DNA of 64,000 bases from Shewanella psychrophila. Its GTDB lineage: Bacteria > Pseudomonadota > Gammaproteobacteria > Enterobacterales > Shewanellaceae. This document shows, piece by piece, positions 36,864-45,806 of this stretch. Each line of letters begins with the position of its first letter. Position 1 is the stretch's first letter. Location: positions 4,588,001 through 4,652,000 of the forward strand of contig NZ_CP014782.1 of NCBI RefSeq assembly GCF_002005305.1, in the 5' to 3' direction. The position numbers and the translations under genes are program-made. The notes under the pieces are model-generated. The model was not told where the DNA came from. It saw nothing but the letters and a program-made list of their open reading frames with translations, and searched no databases.

Positions 36864-37373
36864 TTATGCGTTCGCTAGCTTAGCTTGCAGCTTAGCATCT
36901 TTAGCTTCAACAGCAGCGGCAGATCTTGCACGCTCCTCTTTTACCGCAACAGCCAAAGCATCATCACCAACAGCTAACATTTGCGCGGCTAAGTAACCCG
37001 CGTTTTTAGCTCCAGCACTACCAATTGCTACCGTAGCAACAGGGACGCCGCCAGGCATCATCACAGTAGAAAGCAAAGCATCATGGCCTTGTAATGGACC
37101 ACAGTCCACGGGGACGCCAATCACAGGACGAGTCGTGATACCTGCAACTGCGCCCGCTAAGTGAGCAGCCAGACCGGCCGCACAGATGAAGACCTTACAA
37201 CCACGCGCTTCTGCATCATGCACATAAGCATGAGTCGCAGCAGGCGTACGGTGAGCCGAAGTCACCTTAGCTTCAAATCGAATATCGAACGTCTTAAGCA
37301 CATCTAGGGTAGCTTGCATAGTTGGTAAATCAGAATCAGATCCCATCAACACTGCAACGAATGGTTTGCTCAT
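36864..37373 (-). CDS. purE: N5-carboxyaminoimidazole ribonucleotide mutase
   Basis: 169 residues, class I PurE. It contains the signature MGSDSDLPTMQ, KVTSAHRTPAATHAYVHDA and GLAAHLAGAVAGITTRPVIG. The enzyme rearranges N5-CAIR to CAIR in purine synthesis. PurK, its usual partner, is not adjacent: the gene before it on this strand is the region of repeats and the one after is a binding protein. A terminator follows. The C-terminal Ala-rich tail (about 18 residues) is longer than in E. coli PurE. Confidence 0.92.
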   Translation of the reverse strand: MSKPFVAVLMGSDSDLPTMQATLDVLKTFDIRFEAKVTSAHRTPAATHAYVHDAEARGCKVFICAAGLAAHLAGAVAGITTRPVIGVPVDCGPLQGHDALLSTVMMPGGVPVATVAIGSAGAKNAGYLAAQMLAVGDDALAVAVKEERARSAAAVEAKDAKLQAKLANA

Positions 37374-37560
37374 TTTTAATCCTTATTGTAGGGTATTGCT
37401 TAGAATTACTTATAATTTGTGGCGCATTCTATTAAAAACACAGCCTTGAGTAAACGGCTCCCCCAAGCCAGAGCCCAATTATCGCCTAGCTAGATTCACA
37501 CTGCAAATAACTAATGCCTACAGACTAATAACAAAAACACCTTTTCCCATAGCAAACGAT

Positions 37561-37847
37561 ACTTGTCGGATAACAAGTTGCAAGTATCTTTTTTTGGGTT
37601 GGGTTCATTGGGCTGGTTTGGCGTTTGGCTAACTTCATGAATGCCATAAGTTCACTCTAATCTATAGCCTGCGGCTTGCTTAGCATGTAAACACTTCCCT
37701 GTGGGCTCTGCCACGGATAGTGGAAATGCCGAAAAATGTAGGGAACATTTTCGGCCATGCTTCGGAAGCTCGCAGCCACGTTCACACCTGATTATTTATC
37801 TCTTCGAACTAGAGTTATTTGGTTATAACTCACTTTTGGACAAAACA
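37561..37847. repeat. Intergenic repeat R1
   Basis: Begins ACTTGTCGGATAACAAGT and ends near GGACAAAAC; shares about 280 bp with R2, including CCTGCGGC, a paired stretch ending CTTCGGAAGCTCGCAGCC and TATCTCTTCGAA. It carries an imperfect hairpin core (GGAAATGCCGAAAAATG / CATTTTCGGCCATGCTTC) typical of small palindromic elements. Confidence 0.75.
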
Positions 37848-37851
37848 TGCT

Positions 37852-38129
37852 GACTTGTCGGATCACAAGTTACTCAAGTATCTTTTGAGCTGGGTTCATT
37901 GGCCTGGTTTGATACTTGGATTAGCCTGCTGAGTACCAAAGCTTCATTGTTATCTATTGCCTGCGGCAAGCTCACATGTAGATACCTCTGTGGAACGCAG
38001 CAAGTACAGTCCCTGTAAGCTCTACCAAAACATCCATGTTTTGGAAGCCCACAGCCGTATCTACATCGGATTATTCATCTCTTCGATTGGAGCTTAAAGG
38101 TACTATCTAAACACGTTTTTGGACAAAAC
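37852..38129. repeat. Intergenic repeat R2
   Basis: Second copy in the same orientation as R1, beginning GACTTGTCGGATCACAAGTT. Its central core (CTACCAAAACATCCATG / TTTTGGAAGCCCACAG) is a palindrome-like hairpin arm flanked by GTAGATAC. Together with R3-R5 it defines a repeat family, read in inverted orientation at those sites. Confidence 0.75.
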
Positions 38130-38307
38130 CTACTTAGATCTATGCTCTAATTCTGGTTTGTTACATGAAGTAAAGTAACTGAAACCATCAAGTACCATCT
38201 CACATCTACCGACATTGTTACGTTCACAAACGAGAAACACCAAGTACTGTGTGCATATACAGCAATTATAGTTTTTAGTATGATAGTTACATAAGGGTAT
38301 TGAACTA

Positions 38308-39255
38308 ATGCTCTATTTGACTATTTGGAGTCGTAAAGTGAGTCAGCACTATTTAGATAATGGTATCAGTCAACTTGTAAGTTCCTTCATTGAAGCAGGC
38401 TGCCCCTCTGTTAAAGTACAAACTATAGAAGAACGTCGTCAAGGTTATCGAAATAGCGTTCAACTTGCCGGAGGAAAAGAATCTGTTAATCAAATCGTTG
38501 ATAAAGAGATCAATGGAGCAACATTAAGAATTTTTAAATCATCTGATGATAGCAACTTACCTGTTGTGATTTATTTTCATGGTGGTTGTTTTATCAGTGG
38601 TGATTTTGAAACTCATGACCAGCAATTAAGAAAGTTAGCTAATCTATCTGGTTCAATAATTGTTGCTGTAAAATACCGACTAGCCCCTGAGCATACATTT
38701 CCAGCAGCACACGACGATGCATTTCATGCATCTCAAGTGATTTACGAGCACTGTAAAGAGTGGGGGGGGAACCCTGAGAATATCATTCTCGTTGGTGATA
38801 GTGCAGGTGGTCACATATGCTTAATCACATCTTTACGATTAAGGGAAAAAGCAGCTTGGCTACCTACCAAGCAAGTACTTATTTATCCAATGTTAGATGC
38901 CACGGCAGCAAGTCAGAGCTATGTCAATAATGGTGAGGAATACATAATTACTCGTGATACCTTGCTTACTGGTTTTGATATGTATTTAGGTGACTTACCG
39001 CGTAAACATCCTGAAGCCAGCCCTCTTTTTCGAAGTGACCTATCAGGTCTTCCTGAAACTCATATATTAACAGCCGAATTTGACCCATTAGTAGATGAAG
39101 GTGAACAGCTTTATCGGAACTTAATTAGTGCAGGTGTTAAGACACAATGTCGAAGATATTTAGGTGTTATACATGGCTTTCTCCAGCTTTCAGGCGTAAG
39201 CCAAACAGCTCGAGAATCAATTAAACATGTAGCAGATATTATCGCTTCTAAATGA
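38308..39255 (+). CDS. Alpha/beta hydrolase, hormone-sensitive-lipase family esterase
   Basis: 315 residues. The oxyanion-hole motif HGGCF is at 91-95, the nucleophile Ser165 in GDSAGGH, the acid Asp259 in EFDPLVDEG and His289 in IHGF, giving the complete HSL-type triad. No signal peptide, so a cytoplasmic esterase or lipase acting on short acyl esters. A hydrophobic N-terminal extension is slightly longer than usual, so an internal start is possible. It lies between repeat copies in an AT-rich stretch. Confidence 0.88.
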   Translation: MLYLTIWSRKVSQHYLDNGISQLVSSFIEAGCPSVKVQTIEERRQGYRNSVQLAGGKESVNQIVDKEINGATLRIFKSSDDSNLPVVIYFHGGCFISGDFETHDQQLRKLANLSGSIIVAVKYRLAPEHTFPAAHDDAFHASQVIYEHCKEWGGNPENIILVGDSAGGHICLITSLRLREKAAWLPTKQVLIYPMLDATAASQSYVNNGEEYIITRDTLLTGFDMYLGDLPRKHPEASPLFRSDLSGLPETHILTAEFDPLVDEGEQLYRNLISAGVKTQCRRYLGVIHGFLQLSGVSQTARESIKHVADIIASK

Positions 39256-39379
39256 TTATAGGGATAGACCAATTTTTTATCTGAGGTGATCCTGTTCCAT
39301 AATATGGGCGATACTCAACGATAACCTCAAGTATGGCAAAATATCATGAACAGGATGTGAATGAGCAACTGCTCTAAAT

Positions 39380-39590
39380 CATAACGGGGCAAAAGTGAGT
39401 TACTAAATACTAGCCATAAGCCACAATCGAAGAGATAAATCCCCCTGTGTAGATGCAGCTGCGAGCTTCCAAATCAGGGATGATTTGGCAGAGCTTCCAT
39501 GGATGGACTTGCAGCGTCTGCACATCCCCCCGCTGGGAAGCGATAGATTACCATGAAGGTTCGACCTTCAAACCCACTTCCAAATATAAA
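39380..39590. repeat. Intergenic repeat R3 (inverted orientation)
   Basis: Contains CAATCGAAGAGATAAAT, CTGTGTAGATGCAGCTGCG and CTTCCAAATCAGGGATGATT, matching the reverse complement of R2's core. Confidence 0.7.
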
Positions 39591-39654
39591 ACTAGCCAAA
39601 TGAAGCAAGATAAAATGTAATCAGCCTTCATTCGAAGGCTAGCAAGTTTTGGGG

Positions 39655-39790
39655 CATATCCGTGTTAGCGAACTAACAAATATCCTAAAATCGAAGAGAA
39701 AAATAACCCTGTGTAGATACGGATGCGAACTTCGATTTCAGGGTGAGGTATCGCGAAGTGATACTCTTCGAACGAGAGGAGGGGATGTCG
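39655..39790. repeat. Intergenic repeat R4 (inverted orientation)
   Basis: Shorter copy: AAAATCGAAGAGAAAAATA then CTGTGTAGATACGGATGCG and CTTCGATTTCAGGGTG, with a palindromic stretch TATCGCGAAGTGATA. Confidence 0.65.
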
Positions 39791-40040
39791 GACAGGCAGT
39801 TCAACATGGAAGTTATTGGAAATCCCAGAGCGTGCCATTAACCATGCCTGTCCTTATTTATTACTCAGCTATTCTTTGGTTGAAAATAATTCAAAGCATG
39901 CTCTCACCCTGCCCTGATATATAGCCAATTCATAATTAGCATAAATAAAATTTAATTAAAGTATAAATTAATTCAAATATTTATAATGTTGATACAAGTA
40001 TACTATTTATGCCTTTGATACAGTAAGTAAAAGGCTAAAA

Positions 40041-40964
40041 ATGAAAGGGAAACATATATCATGCGCAGTTAATAACGTGGATGCACTATCTCACTTACCA
40101 GTACACTCTCAAAAAGTGGCATTAGTGACTGAAGGGGGAGGGCAACGTGGTATTTTTACTGCGGGGGTTCTAGATGCGTTCTTGGAGGCAAAGTTTTGCC
40201 CCTTTTCGCTAATGATAGGAACATCAGCAGGTTCACTCAATTTGGCGTCATATCTGAGCGGTCAAAGTAAGCATGCTTATGATGTAATCACTAAAGCGAC
40301 CACTACTAATCATTTTTTTGATTTAACTAGATTTTTATCAGGTAAAGAAGGTTTAGATCTAGACTGGTTATTAAAAGAGATGCAAACAAAAATACCTCTG
40401 AATTGGCTGCAGGCTCGTGAAAGAATGCGCTCATGTACAGTGCTTGCTTGCGCTAGCCATGTAGATACTCATAGGCCATTTTATTTTGATCTATACGATG
40501 ATAATTGGCAAACATCTTTACAAGCATCATGTTCAATTCCAGCATTACGAAGACAGCCAGTTCTAAACCAAAAACAGTATTGGATAGATGGTGGCTTAGG
40601 GGCACCTATTCCAGTTCAAGAGGCCTATAAGCGCGGATATAAGCATATTGTGGTGATCCGTACTGTTCCGATCACAACAAAGTTCAATCATTGCTGGATG
40701 TCAATTTTAACCAAATCTCTCGGTAGAAGTAAGCTTTCAAATTTAATTAGTTTGCTACTTGAACATGAAGAGAATTATCGGCGAACTCAATCCTTTCTAA
40801 ACTCTCCACCAAGTGATGTAACTATTTATGAGATCTACCCCAAAAATGACCTACGATCTAAATTAATTGGCAGTAGTAAGCATTCACTGGAAAGTGATTA
40901 TGAACTCGGCTATCGTTCAGGCCGCTACTTTAAGGAAACTCTAGGTAAAAACTTTTCAAGCTAA
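40041..40964 (+). CDS. Patatin-like phospholipase (YjjU-like)
   Basis: 307 residues. The oxyanion loop GGGQRG is at 32-37, the nucleophile Ser62 in GTSAG, and the catalytic Asp183 in DGGLGAP, completing the Ser-Asp dyad of bacterial patatins. It is cytosolic by sequence; the length and end resemble E. coli YjjU. It may hydrolyse phospholipid acyl chains. It sits alone in the accessory stretch. Confidence 0.87.
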   Translation: MKGKHISCAVNNVDALSHLPVHSQKVALVTEGGGQRGIFTAGVLDAFLEAKFCPFSLMIGTSAGSLNLASYLSGQSKHAYDVITKATTTNHFFDLTRFLSGKEGLDLDWLLKEMQTKIPLNWLQARERMRSCTVLACASHVDTHRPFYFDLYDDNWQTSLQASCSIPALRRQPVLNQKQYWIDGGLGAPIPVQEAYKRGYKHIVVIRTVPITTKFNHCWMSILTKSLGRSKLSNLISLLLEHEENYRRTQSFLNSPPSDVTIYEIYPKNDLRSKLIGSSKHSLESDYELGYRSGRYFKETLGKNFSS

Positions 40965-41300
40965 AGTACCAATAAACAACCAATAAACAACCAGCAAACA
41001 ACAAACAACCAATAAATAACAAGATATACATAAAATAATAAATAGCGTTATAACTTGCTAATCATCACCCTAAACTTAGTACAGCATAATGGTTGAACTT
41101 AAGGAAATAAATATAAGAAAGTAGCTTGAAAAGATTACATTTCACATAAAGTCAATTTATAAGAATGCTGCGACATTCCATCTTAACCAACCAAACAAAA
41201 GTCAGTTATAACAAACGCATAGATTAAACCTATGGGTTAGAAATAATCTTCAGGGTAGATTTAATGTAACGGTAACACTTTCAATAATTAAGGCGTAGCG
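40965..41300. other. AT-rich noncoding region
   Basis: No gene. It opens with a short AACAACCAATAA-type simple repeat (40970-41020). Nothing else is recognisable. Confidence 0.5.
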
Positions 41301-41678
41301 ATGAAGATAGAAACAGAACTGTTAGATAGAGCTGAAGAACTTATAAAAAAATACGGCGCGTTAAATCTTAGCATGACAGAGGTACATCATGGTGTGTGTT
41401 CATCAAGCCACATGTTCAGATTTTTTAAAAGCAAGAATTCATTACTTGCAAGACTTTGTGTAAGAGAGATGATGAGCAATGTCGAAAAATTAAAGTCTGA
41501 CACTCCTGACTATATGAGTAGACATTTCAAGATTGTAACAGACCCTTTTATTTACGATTACTTATCCACACAAGACAAATATATGGTTAAGTATTATTTA
41601 GACATTTTCCTATCTAAACTAAGAAAAAGCAACTTAGCTGGAATAATAGGTTTCAAGCAAGCTTATGACGTCAAATAG
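41301..41678 (+). CDS. Short TetR-like DNA-binding protein
   Basis: 125 residues. Residues about 5-50 have the TetR helix-turn-helix layout (LLDRAEELIKKYGALNLSMT; SSSHMFRFFKSKNSLLARLC), but the usual 140-residue ligand domain is cut to about 75 residues. No disruption is visible in the frame, so it is a short form or the C-terminus was lost. A GTAGCGATG with no strong ribosome-binding site begins it. Confidence 0.5.
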   Translation: MKIETELLDRAEELIKKYGALNLSMTEVHHGVCSSSHMFRFFKSKNSLLARLCVREMMSNVEKLKSDTPDYMSRHFKIVTDPFIYDYLSTQDKYMVKYYLDIFLSKLRKSNLAGIIGFKQAYDVK

Positions 41679-41839
41679 TTTTATATAGCGTTGTTCATAC
41701 GCACTCCATAATAGTTATATAAAATATCCCCTTAGATTTATAAAAAAATAACTTCAGTGGATACAATCTAAATTAAATTTAGTGATACCTATTCATAAAT
41801 TCGCACACCCTATTAAACATATCTAATTGAGGTTTATTC

Positions 41840-42154
41840 ATGTCAATAATTACCAGTTTAATGGCTGCTAGAGTCTATTCTGATTGCAGAATTCACGCCC
41901 TTAGTGAACAACAAGCATCATTAGTTGCTAGCATAATAATAGCTCAAAGACACAACAATGGTATAAAAGATGTACCGAATTCTCTATCAAATTTAAATGA
42001 AGATGAACTTTTTTTAGTTCAATTACAAGTTTGTAAATTCTTCAAATCTAATTGCCATGTTGAAGCTTATGATAATATTAAAGACCCAAGTCATATTGAA
42101 ATTGCAGCCGAACTACTAGTTGAGTCAATTTCAATGTCCATTTTATACACATAA
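41840..42154 (+). CDS. Hypothetical protein
   Basis: 104 residues, no signal peptide, three Cys residues. Predicted mostly helical. GAGG about ten bases before ATG supports translation. I do not recognise a family. It lies between a short TetR-like gene and a repeat fragment, upstream of the radical SAM gene. Confidence 0.5.
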   Translation: MSIITSLMAARVYSDCRIHALSEQQASLVASIIIAQRHNNGIKDVPNSLSNLNEDELFLVQLQVCKFFKSNCHVEAYDNIKDPSHIEIAAELLVESISMSILYT

Positions 42155-42156
42155 AA

Positions 42157-42215
42157 CTCCAAACGAAGAAGTAAATAATCCAGTGTAGTTGAATCCGCTC
42201 AGACTGTTCTGAAAC
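42157..42215. repeat. Intergenic repeat fragment R5
   Basis: CGAAGAAGTAAATAATCCAG then TGTAGTTGAATCC resembles the core of R2-R4 (CGAAGAGATGAATAATCC..TGTAGAT). Only about 60 bp is recognisable, so it is a fragment. Confidence 0.5.
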
Positions 42216-42383
42216 CTGCACTTTGAAGTAGAATGGGTATCGTTCATTTGTTAGAATCCCCCTAATTTTTATGGCAACAATCCTGACACAGGGGCTTGCT
42301 GCCATACTCTGCTTGATACTGACGGTTTCGTCACCGTTCATTTTCACACAGAGTATTCAGATTTTACGATTTAAAGGCAGGTT

Positions 42384-44312
42384 ATGACCGTTCTTCTAAT
42401 GACTCCACCTATGACCCAGCTGAATACGCCCTACCCGGCAACAGCGTATTTAACTGGTTTTTTACGCTCTCGAGGCTATGAGGCGGTTCAACGAGATCCT
42501 GCTATTGAGCTTTTCCTAGAAATGATGACAGCGCCTGCGCTAGAGATTATTCGTCAGCATGTGGAAGAAAACTTCGAGCACTTTGAAGACAATGAGCTGC
42601 CTGATGTGATCTTTAATTTTCTGGCTGAATTTGATCGTTACCAGCAGACAGTTGAGAGCGCAATTCGCTTTTTACAGGGCAAAGATCCAAGCCTTGCACT
42701 GCGCATTAACTCCCGTCGTTTTTTACCAGAAGGCCCAGCGTTTGACACTATTGCTCAGATGGAAGCGGTCTCCGGCGATGTGTTGCAGGCAGCCTTTGGC
42801 AATCTAGGCGTACAAGATAAAGCCAAATATCTAGCAACCCTGTTTATTAATGATCTATCGAACGTCATCACTCAGGGGGTTGACCCCTACTTTGAAGTCA
42901 GCCGTTATGGCGAGAAGTTAGCTGCGGCCAACCCAAGCTTTGACAATCTCTACGATACCTTGATGGACGAACCTAGCTTCAGCTCAGAAATTTTGGAACA
43001 ATTAGTCGAGCAGTACCTGGAAGAAACTCAGCCTAGCGTAGTCGCGTTAACCGTGCCTTTCCCGGGCAATATGCTAGGCGCCCTACGTATTGCGCAAACC
43101 TGTAAAGCGATCAATCCTGATATTCCCATCGTAATGGGCGGTGGCTTTATCAATACCGAGCTGCGCGCGCTCAAAGACCCTAGAGTATTTGAGTTTGTCG
43201 ACTTTATCTGTCTAGACGACGGCGAGCGTCCTTTTATCACGCTACTAGAGTTCTTTGAGGGAAAGCGTGAAATAGACTCCCTGATGCGAACTTACTTCCT
43301 CGCTGAAGATGAAACAGGCCAACCCTACGTACACTTCAATGAAAATGCAGAGCTCCACGATATCCCACAGACCGATGTCGGTGCACCGATATACGATGGC
43401 CTGCCATTGGGGGAATACCTATCTTTGTGTGAAATGCTCAATCCTATGCACCGTATTTGGAGCGATGGACGCTGGAATAAACTGACCATAGCTCATGGAT
43501 GTTACTGGCGTAAGTGCAGCTTTTGCGATGTCAGTCTGGACTATATCGACCGTTTTGATGCCGCTGGAGCCGATGTTTTAGTGGATAGGATCGAGGAACT
43601 CATCGAAGAAACCGGACAGACAGGTTTCCACTTCGTCGATGAAGCCCTACCGCCAAAGCTTTTGTTTCAGCTTGCAAAACGCCTCATTGAACGCAATGTG
43701 GTGATCAGTTGGTGGGGCAATATCCGTTTTGAGAGGACGTTTAGCCAAGCCCGTTGCCAGTTGCTGGCAGATTCCGGTTGTATCGCTGTCAGCGGCGGCC
43801 TTGAGGTGGCGTCAGATCGTCTCTTGAAACTGATGAAAAAAGGCGTGAGTGTTGAGCGGGTCGCTCAGGTAACCAAGGCCTTCAGTGATGCGGGTATATT
43901 GGTTCACGCCTATTTGATGTATGGCTTTCCAACACAAACCGAGCAGGAAACCATAGATTCGCTCGAGATGGTACGTCAGATGATGGAGCAAGCTTGTTTC
44001 CAGTCCGCCTACTGGCACCGATTTGTAGCCACGATCCACAGTCCTATTGGCATCAACCCTGAGAAATTTGGTGTCACGCTTGCTGAGCGCCCTGAGATCT
44101 TATTCGCTGAAAACGATGTGGACTTCACCGATCCAACCGGCGTGGATCATGACATGCTTGGGGTCGGGCTTCGTAAGGCTATCTACAATTATATGCACGG
44201 TATTGGCTTTGAACAGCCAATAAGCTTCTGGTTTGAACAGACCGTTGTACGTACTGAAATGAAAAAAGACCTGATATCAAAAGCGATTAACAATCTAATC
44301 ACCAGCGGTTAG
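42384..44312 (+). CDS. B12-binding radical SAM protein
   Basis: 642 residues. The N-terminal part (about 210-300) is a cobalamin-binding fold (IPIVMGGGFINTELRALKDP; FICLDDGERPFITLLEFF). The radical SAM domain follows with a cluster motif GCYWRKCSFC, i.e. Cys373, Cys378, Cys381 in a CX4CX2C pattern rather than the usual CX3CX2C. Substrate and product are unknown; neighbours give no pathway. The start follows AAAGGCAGGTT, a fair ribosome-binding site. It ends before a terminator at 44431. Confidence 0.87.
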   Translation: MTVLLMTPPMTQLNTPYPATAYLTGFLRSRGYEAVQRDPAIELFLEMMTAPALEIIRQHVEENFEHFEDNELPDVIFNFLAEFDRYQQTVESAIRFLQGKDPSLALRINSRRFLPEGPAFDTIAQMEAVSGDVLQAAFGNLGVQDKAKYLATLFINDLSNVITQGVDPYFEVSRYGEKLAAANPSFDNLYDTLMDEPSFSSEILEQLVEQYLEETQPSVVALTVPFPGNMLGALRIAQTCKAINPDIPIVMGGGFINTELRALKDPRVFEFVDFICLDDGERPFITLLEFFEGKREIDSLMRTYFLAEDETGQPYVHFNENAELHDIPQTDVGAPIYDGLPLGEYLSLCEMLNPMHRIWSDGRWNKLTIAHGCYWRKCSFCDVSLDYIDRFDAAGADVLVDRIEELIEETGQTGFHFVDEALPPKLLFQLAKRLIERNVVISWWGNIRFERTFSQARCQLLADSGCIAVSGGLEVASDRLLKLMKKGVSVERVAQVTKAFSDAGILVHAYLMYGFPTQTEQETIDSLEMVRQMMEQACFQSAYWHRFVATIHSPIGINPEKFGVTLAERPEILFAENDVDFTDPTGVDHDMLGVGLRKAIYNYMHGIGFEQPISFWFEQTVVRTEMKKDLISKAINNLITSG

Positions 44313-44430
44313 GAACCTTCAGCTGCAAAGAGCCATTAGCAGTAAAGAGTCCAGAGTTGGCGAAATCATGAGCCAACTCACTTTGGTGCATTTCTTTGAT
44401 CAATATTTAGGGAAATGAGGTTAATAAAAT

Positions 44431-44463
44431 GACTTTTGCAACCAAATTGCAAAAGCCATTTTT
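44431..44463 (+). terminator. Terminator of the radical SAM gene
   Basis: 8-bp stem TTTTGCAA / TTGCAAAA (44434-44441 / 44447-44454), one more pair beyond, followed by a T-run. Confidence 0.75.
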
Positions 44464-44494
44464 ATGTCAGACTGTATTTTCCAAGCTGTATTTT

Positions 44495-44526
44495 CCATAG
44501 ATAGGCATCATTATGCCTATCTATGG
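44495..44526. other. Strong hairpin at the end of the SLT lipoprotein gene
   Basis: 14-bp perfect stem (44495-44508 / 44513-44526) with a 4-base loop, 15 bp past the stop codon of the minus-strand gene. No T-run on that strand, so it may be a Rho-independent barrier or RNA-stabilising hairpin. Confidence 0.6.
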
Positions 44527-44540
44527 GTTCAGCAACTGTG

Positions 44541-45158
44541 TTATCCAAAAAATAGACGCCATAACCAGGAAGAGTCGAGATCTTCCTTACAGGTCTTATA
44601 TTGCGCGGCGTAGCGCTTAGATCTGGCATCGACCCTAGCAGCAACCTTGATCAACCAAGCTTTCTGGTTGTAAGTTTTGCGCTTATACCCGCCCCACCCT
44701 TCGTGGTAGTTCAAATACTGATTTCTCGCATCCCACTTAGAGACACCGTTAATCTTATGGGTCTTATAAATAAACCAGCCCATGAAATCCATGGCATCAT
44801 CAAAATTACTGCGGCTGGACCAGGAGTTGCCCGTCTCCTTAACATAATCATCCCAGGTCATGGTCTTAGCCTGAGCATAACCATAGGCATCACTGGCACG
44901 TCCAATGGGAATAAAGCCGAGAAAGTATTCCATAGGTGGCGCAGCATTATGCTTAAAGGAGCTTTCCTGATACATCATGGCTAGGGGGACATGAACTGGC
45001 ACGCCCCATTTCTCTTGAGTTTTCTGCGCGGCACTATACCAGTCGCGGTTTTCCTGATAGATGGAGCATAGGTTTTCAGGATTCTCCGGCGGAGCCGTGG
45101 CACAACCTGAGAGTAATAATGCCAAAAAAGCTGCTGTTAAAACCGAAAAGCCTTTCAT
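44541..45158 (-). CDS. Lipoprotein transglycosylase (SLT domain)
   Basis: Start Met at 45158 (MKGFSVLTAAFLALLLSG) gives a lipoprotein signal with LLLSGC; the frame extends 16 codons further upstream without an RBS. The SLT-like catalytic region contains VPLAMMYQESSFKHNAAP (Glu of ES motif) and YGYAQAKTMTWDDYVKETG. This is the SLT_4-type lytic transglycosylase fold; it acts on peptidoglycan in the periplasm. It ends with a strong hairpin. Confidence 0.82.
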   Translation of the reverse strand: MKGFSVLTAAFLALLLSGCATAPPENPENLCSIYQENRDWYSAAQKTQEKWGVPVHVPLAMMYQESSFKHNAAPPMEYFLGFIPIGRASDAYGYAQAKTMTWDDYVKETGNSWSSRSNFDDAMDFMGWFIYKTHKINGVSKWDARNQYLNYHEGWGGYKRKTYNQKAWLIKVAARVDARSKRYAAQYKTCKEDLDSSWLWRLFFG

Positions 45159-45285
45159 ATGTGCGGATACCATGTGTAATGCTAAATAAGTCATGAAACG
45201 AATCAAAACTTTAGTGTCACACCCTTAGGTAAAAGAAGCAATTAACCTTGCTTAAAAGTATCGAGTATTAACTTTATGTCACATC

Positions 45286-45708
45286 TTATTTCACGGGTAA
45301 TTCACACTCATGCTCTTCTTCAAGCCAGATCACTGGCTGCCAAAAACCTGAGTCATTGCCTCTGTATCGTTTATCGGTATTAAATTTAGCCGCAAAATGA
45401 TATCTGCGGTTGGCTTCGACGCTGATCACTAAGTCTTTAGGCACTCTGGCGGCTAACTTCACCTTCAGCGATGGCGCACTGATCAATTCGGCAAAGGTAA
45501 AGGTATATTCTCCGGGTGAGAGACGATAATTGGGTTTAGAGATAACAGGTTTGCCATCTAAGTGAGTAACAATGGCTCTATAGAGATCTTGACTCAAATC
45601 GGGGTTGAGGTAGCCTGAGACGACACCACATCTATGACTATCATCTGGCTGTGAAGCACAGCCAGAAAGAAACATCAGCACGGAAAATAGAACGAGTAAT
45701 GGTTTCAA
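45286..45708 (-). CDS. Lipoprotein of unknown function
   Basis: 140 residues with a classical lipobox (LLVLFSVLMFLSGCASQ). The body is beta-rich (RLSPGEYTFTFAELISAPSL; RRYHFAAKFN) and has Cys residues near both ends. No known domain recognised. It lies between gshA and the SLT lipoprotein on the same strand. Confidence 0.7.
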   Translation of the reverse strand: MKPLLVLFSVLMFLSGCASQPDDSHRCGVVSGYLNPDLSQDLYRAIVTHLDGKPVISKPNYRLSPGEYTFTFAELISAPSLKVKLAARVPKDLVISVEANRRYHFAAKFNTDKRYRGNDSGFWQPVIWLEEEHECELPVK

Positions 45709-45766
45709 ATCTTCTCTCTCAACGAAAAGTTGTATCTAATCCATTTTTACAATATGGACGGACAAG

Positions 45767-45804
45767 CTCAAACCACAGGCTAATCGCTTAGCCTGTGGTT
45801 TGAG
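45767..45804. terminator. Long hairpin after gshA
   Basis: 17-bp perfect stem (45767-45783 / 45788-45804) with a TCGC loop, right past the gshA stop. No T-run follows on the minus strand, so it is likely a terminator of unusual length or an RNA-stabilising element. Confidence 0.7.
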
Positions 45805-45806
45805 TT

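Larger units (their letters stand above)
37374..38307. other. Noncoding region with two tandem copies of an intergenic repeat
   Basis: No gene. Two diverged copies of a roughly 280-bp repeat fill most of it (see repeat entries at 37561 and 37852). Outside the repeats nothing is recognisable. Confidence 0.7.
39256..40040. other. Noncoding region with repeat copies R3 and R4
   Basis: No gene. It contains two further copies of the same repeat family in inverted orientation (39380-39590 and 39655-39790), both with CGAAGAGA...CTGTGTAGAT. The 91-codon frame at 39649-39924 follows the repeat and is not a gene. Confidence 0.65.

Noticed and set aside
36864..37373. purE as part of a purEK operon
   Set aside because: No purK-like sequence is next to it on either side, and a terminator follows directly.
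39649..39924. 91-codon frame between hydrolase and patatin genes
   Set aside because: It runs through repeat copy R4 and its flank; no ribosome-binding site.
40970..41020. AACAACCAATAA simple repeat as a possible array or origin
   Set aside because: Irregular, AT-rich low-complexity sequence, no dyads or DnaA boxes recognised.
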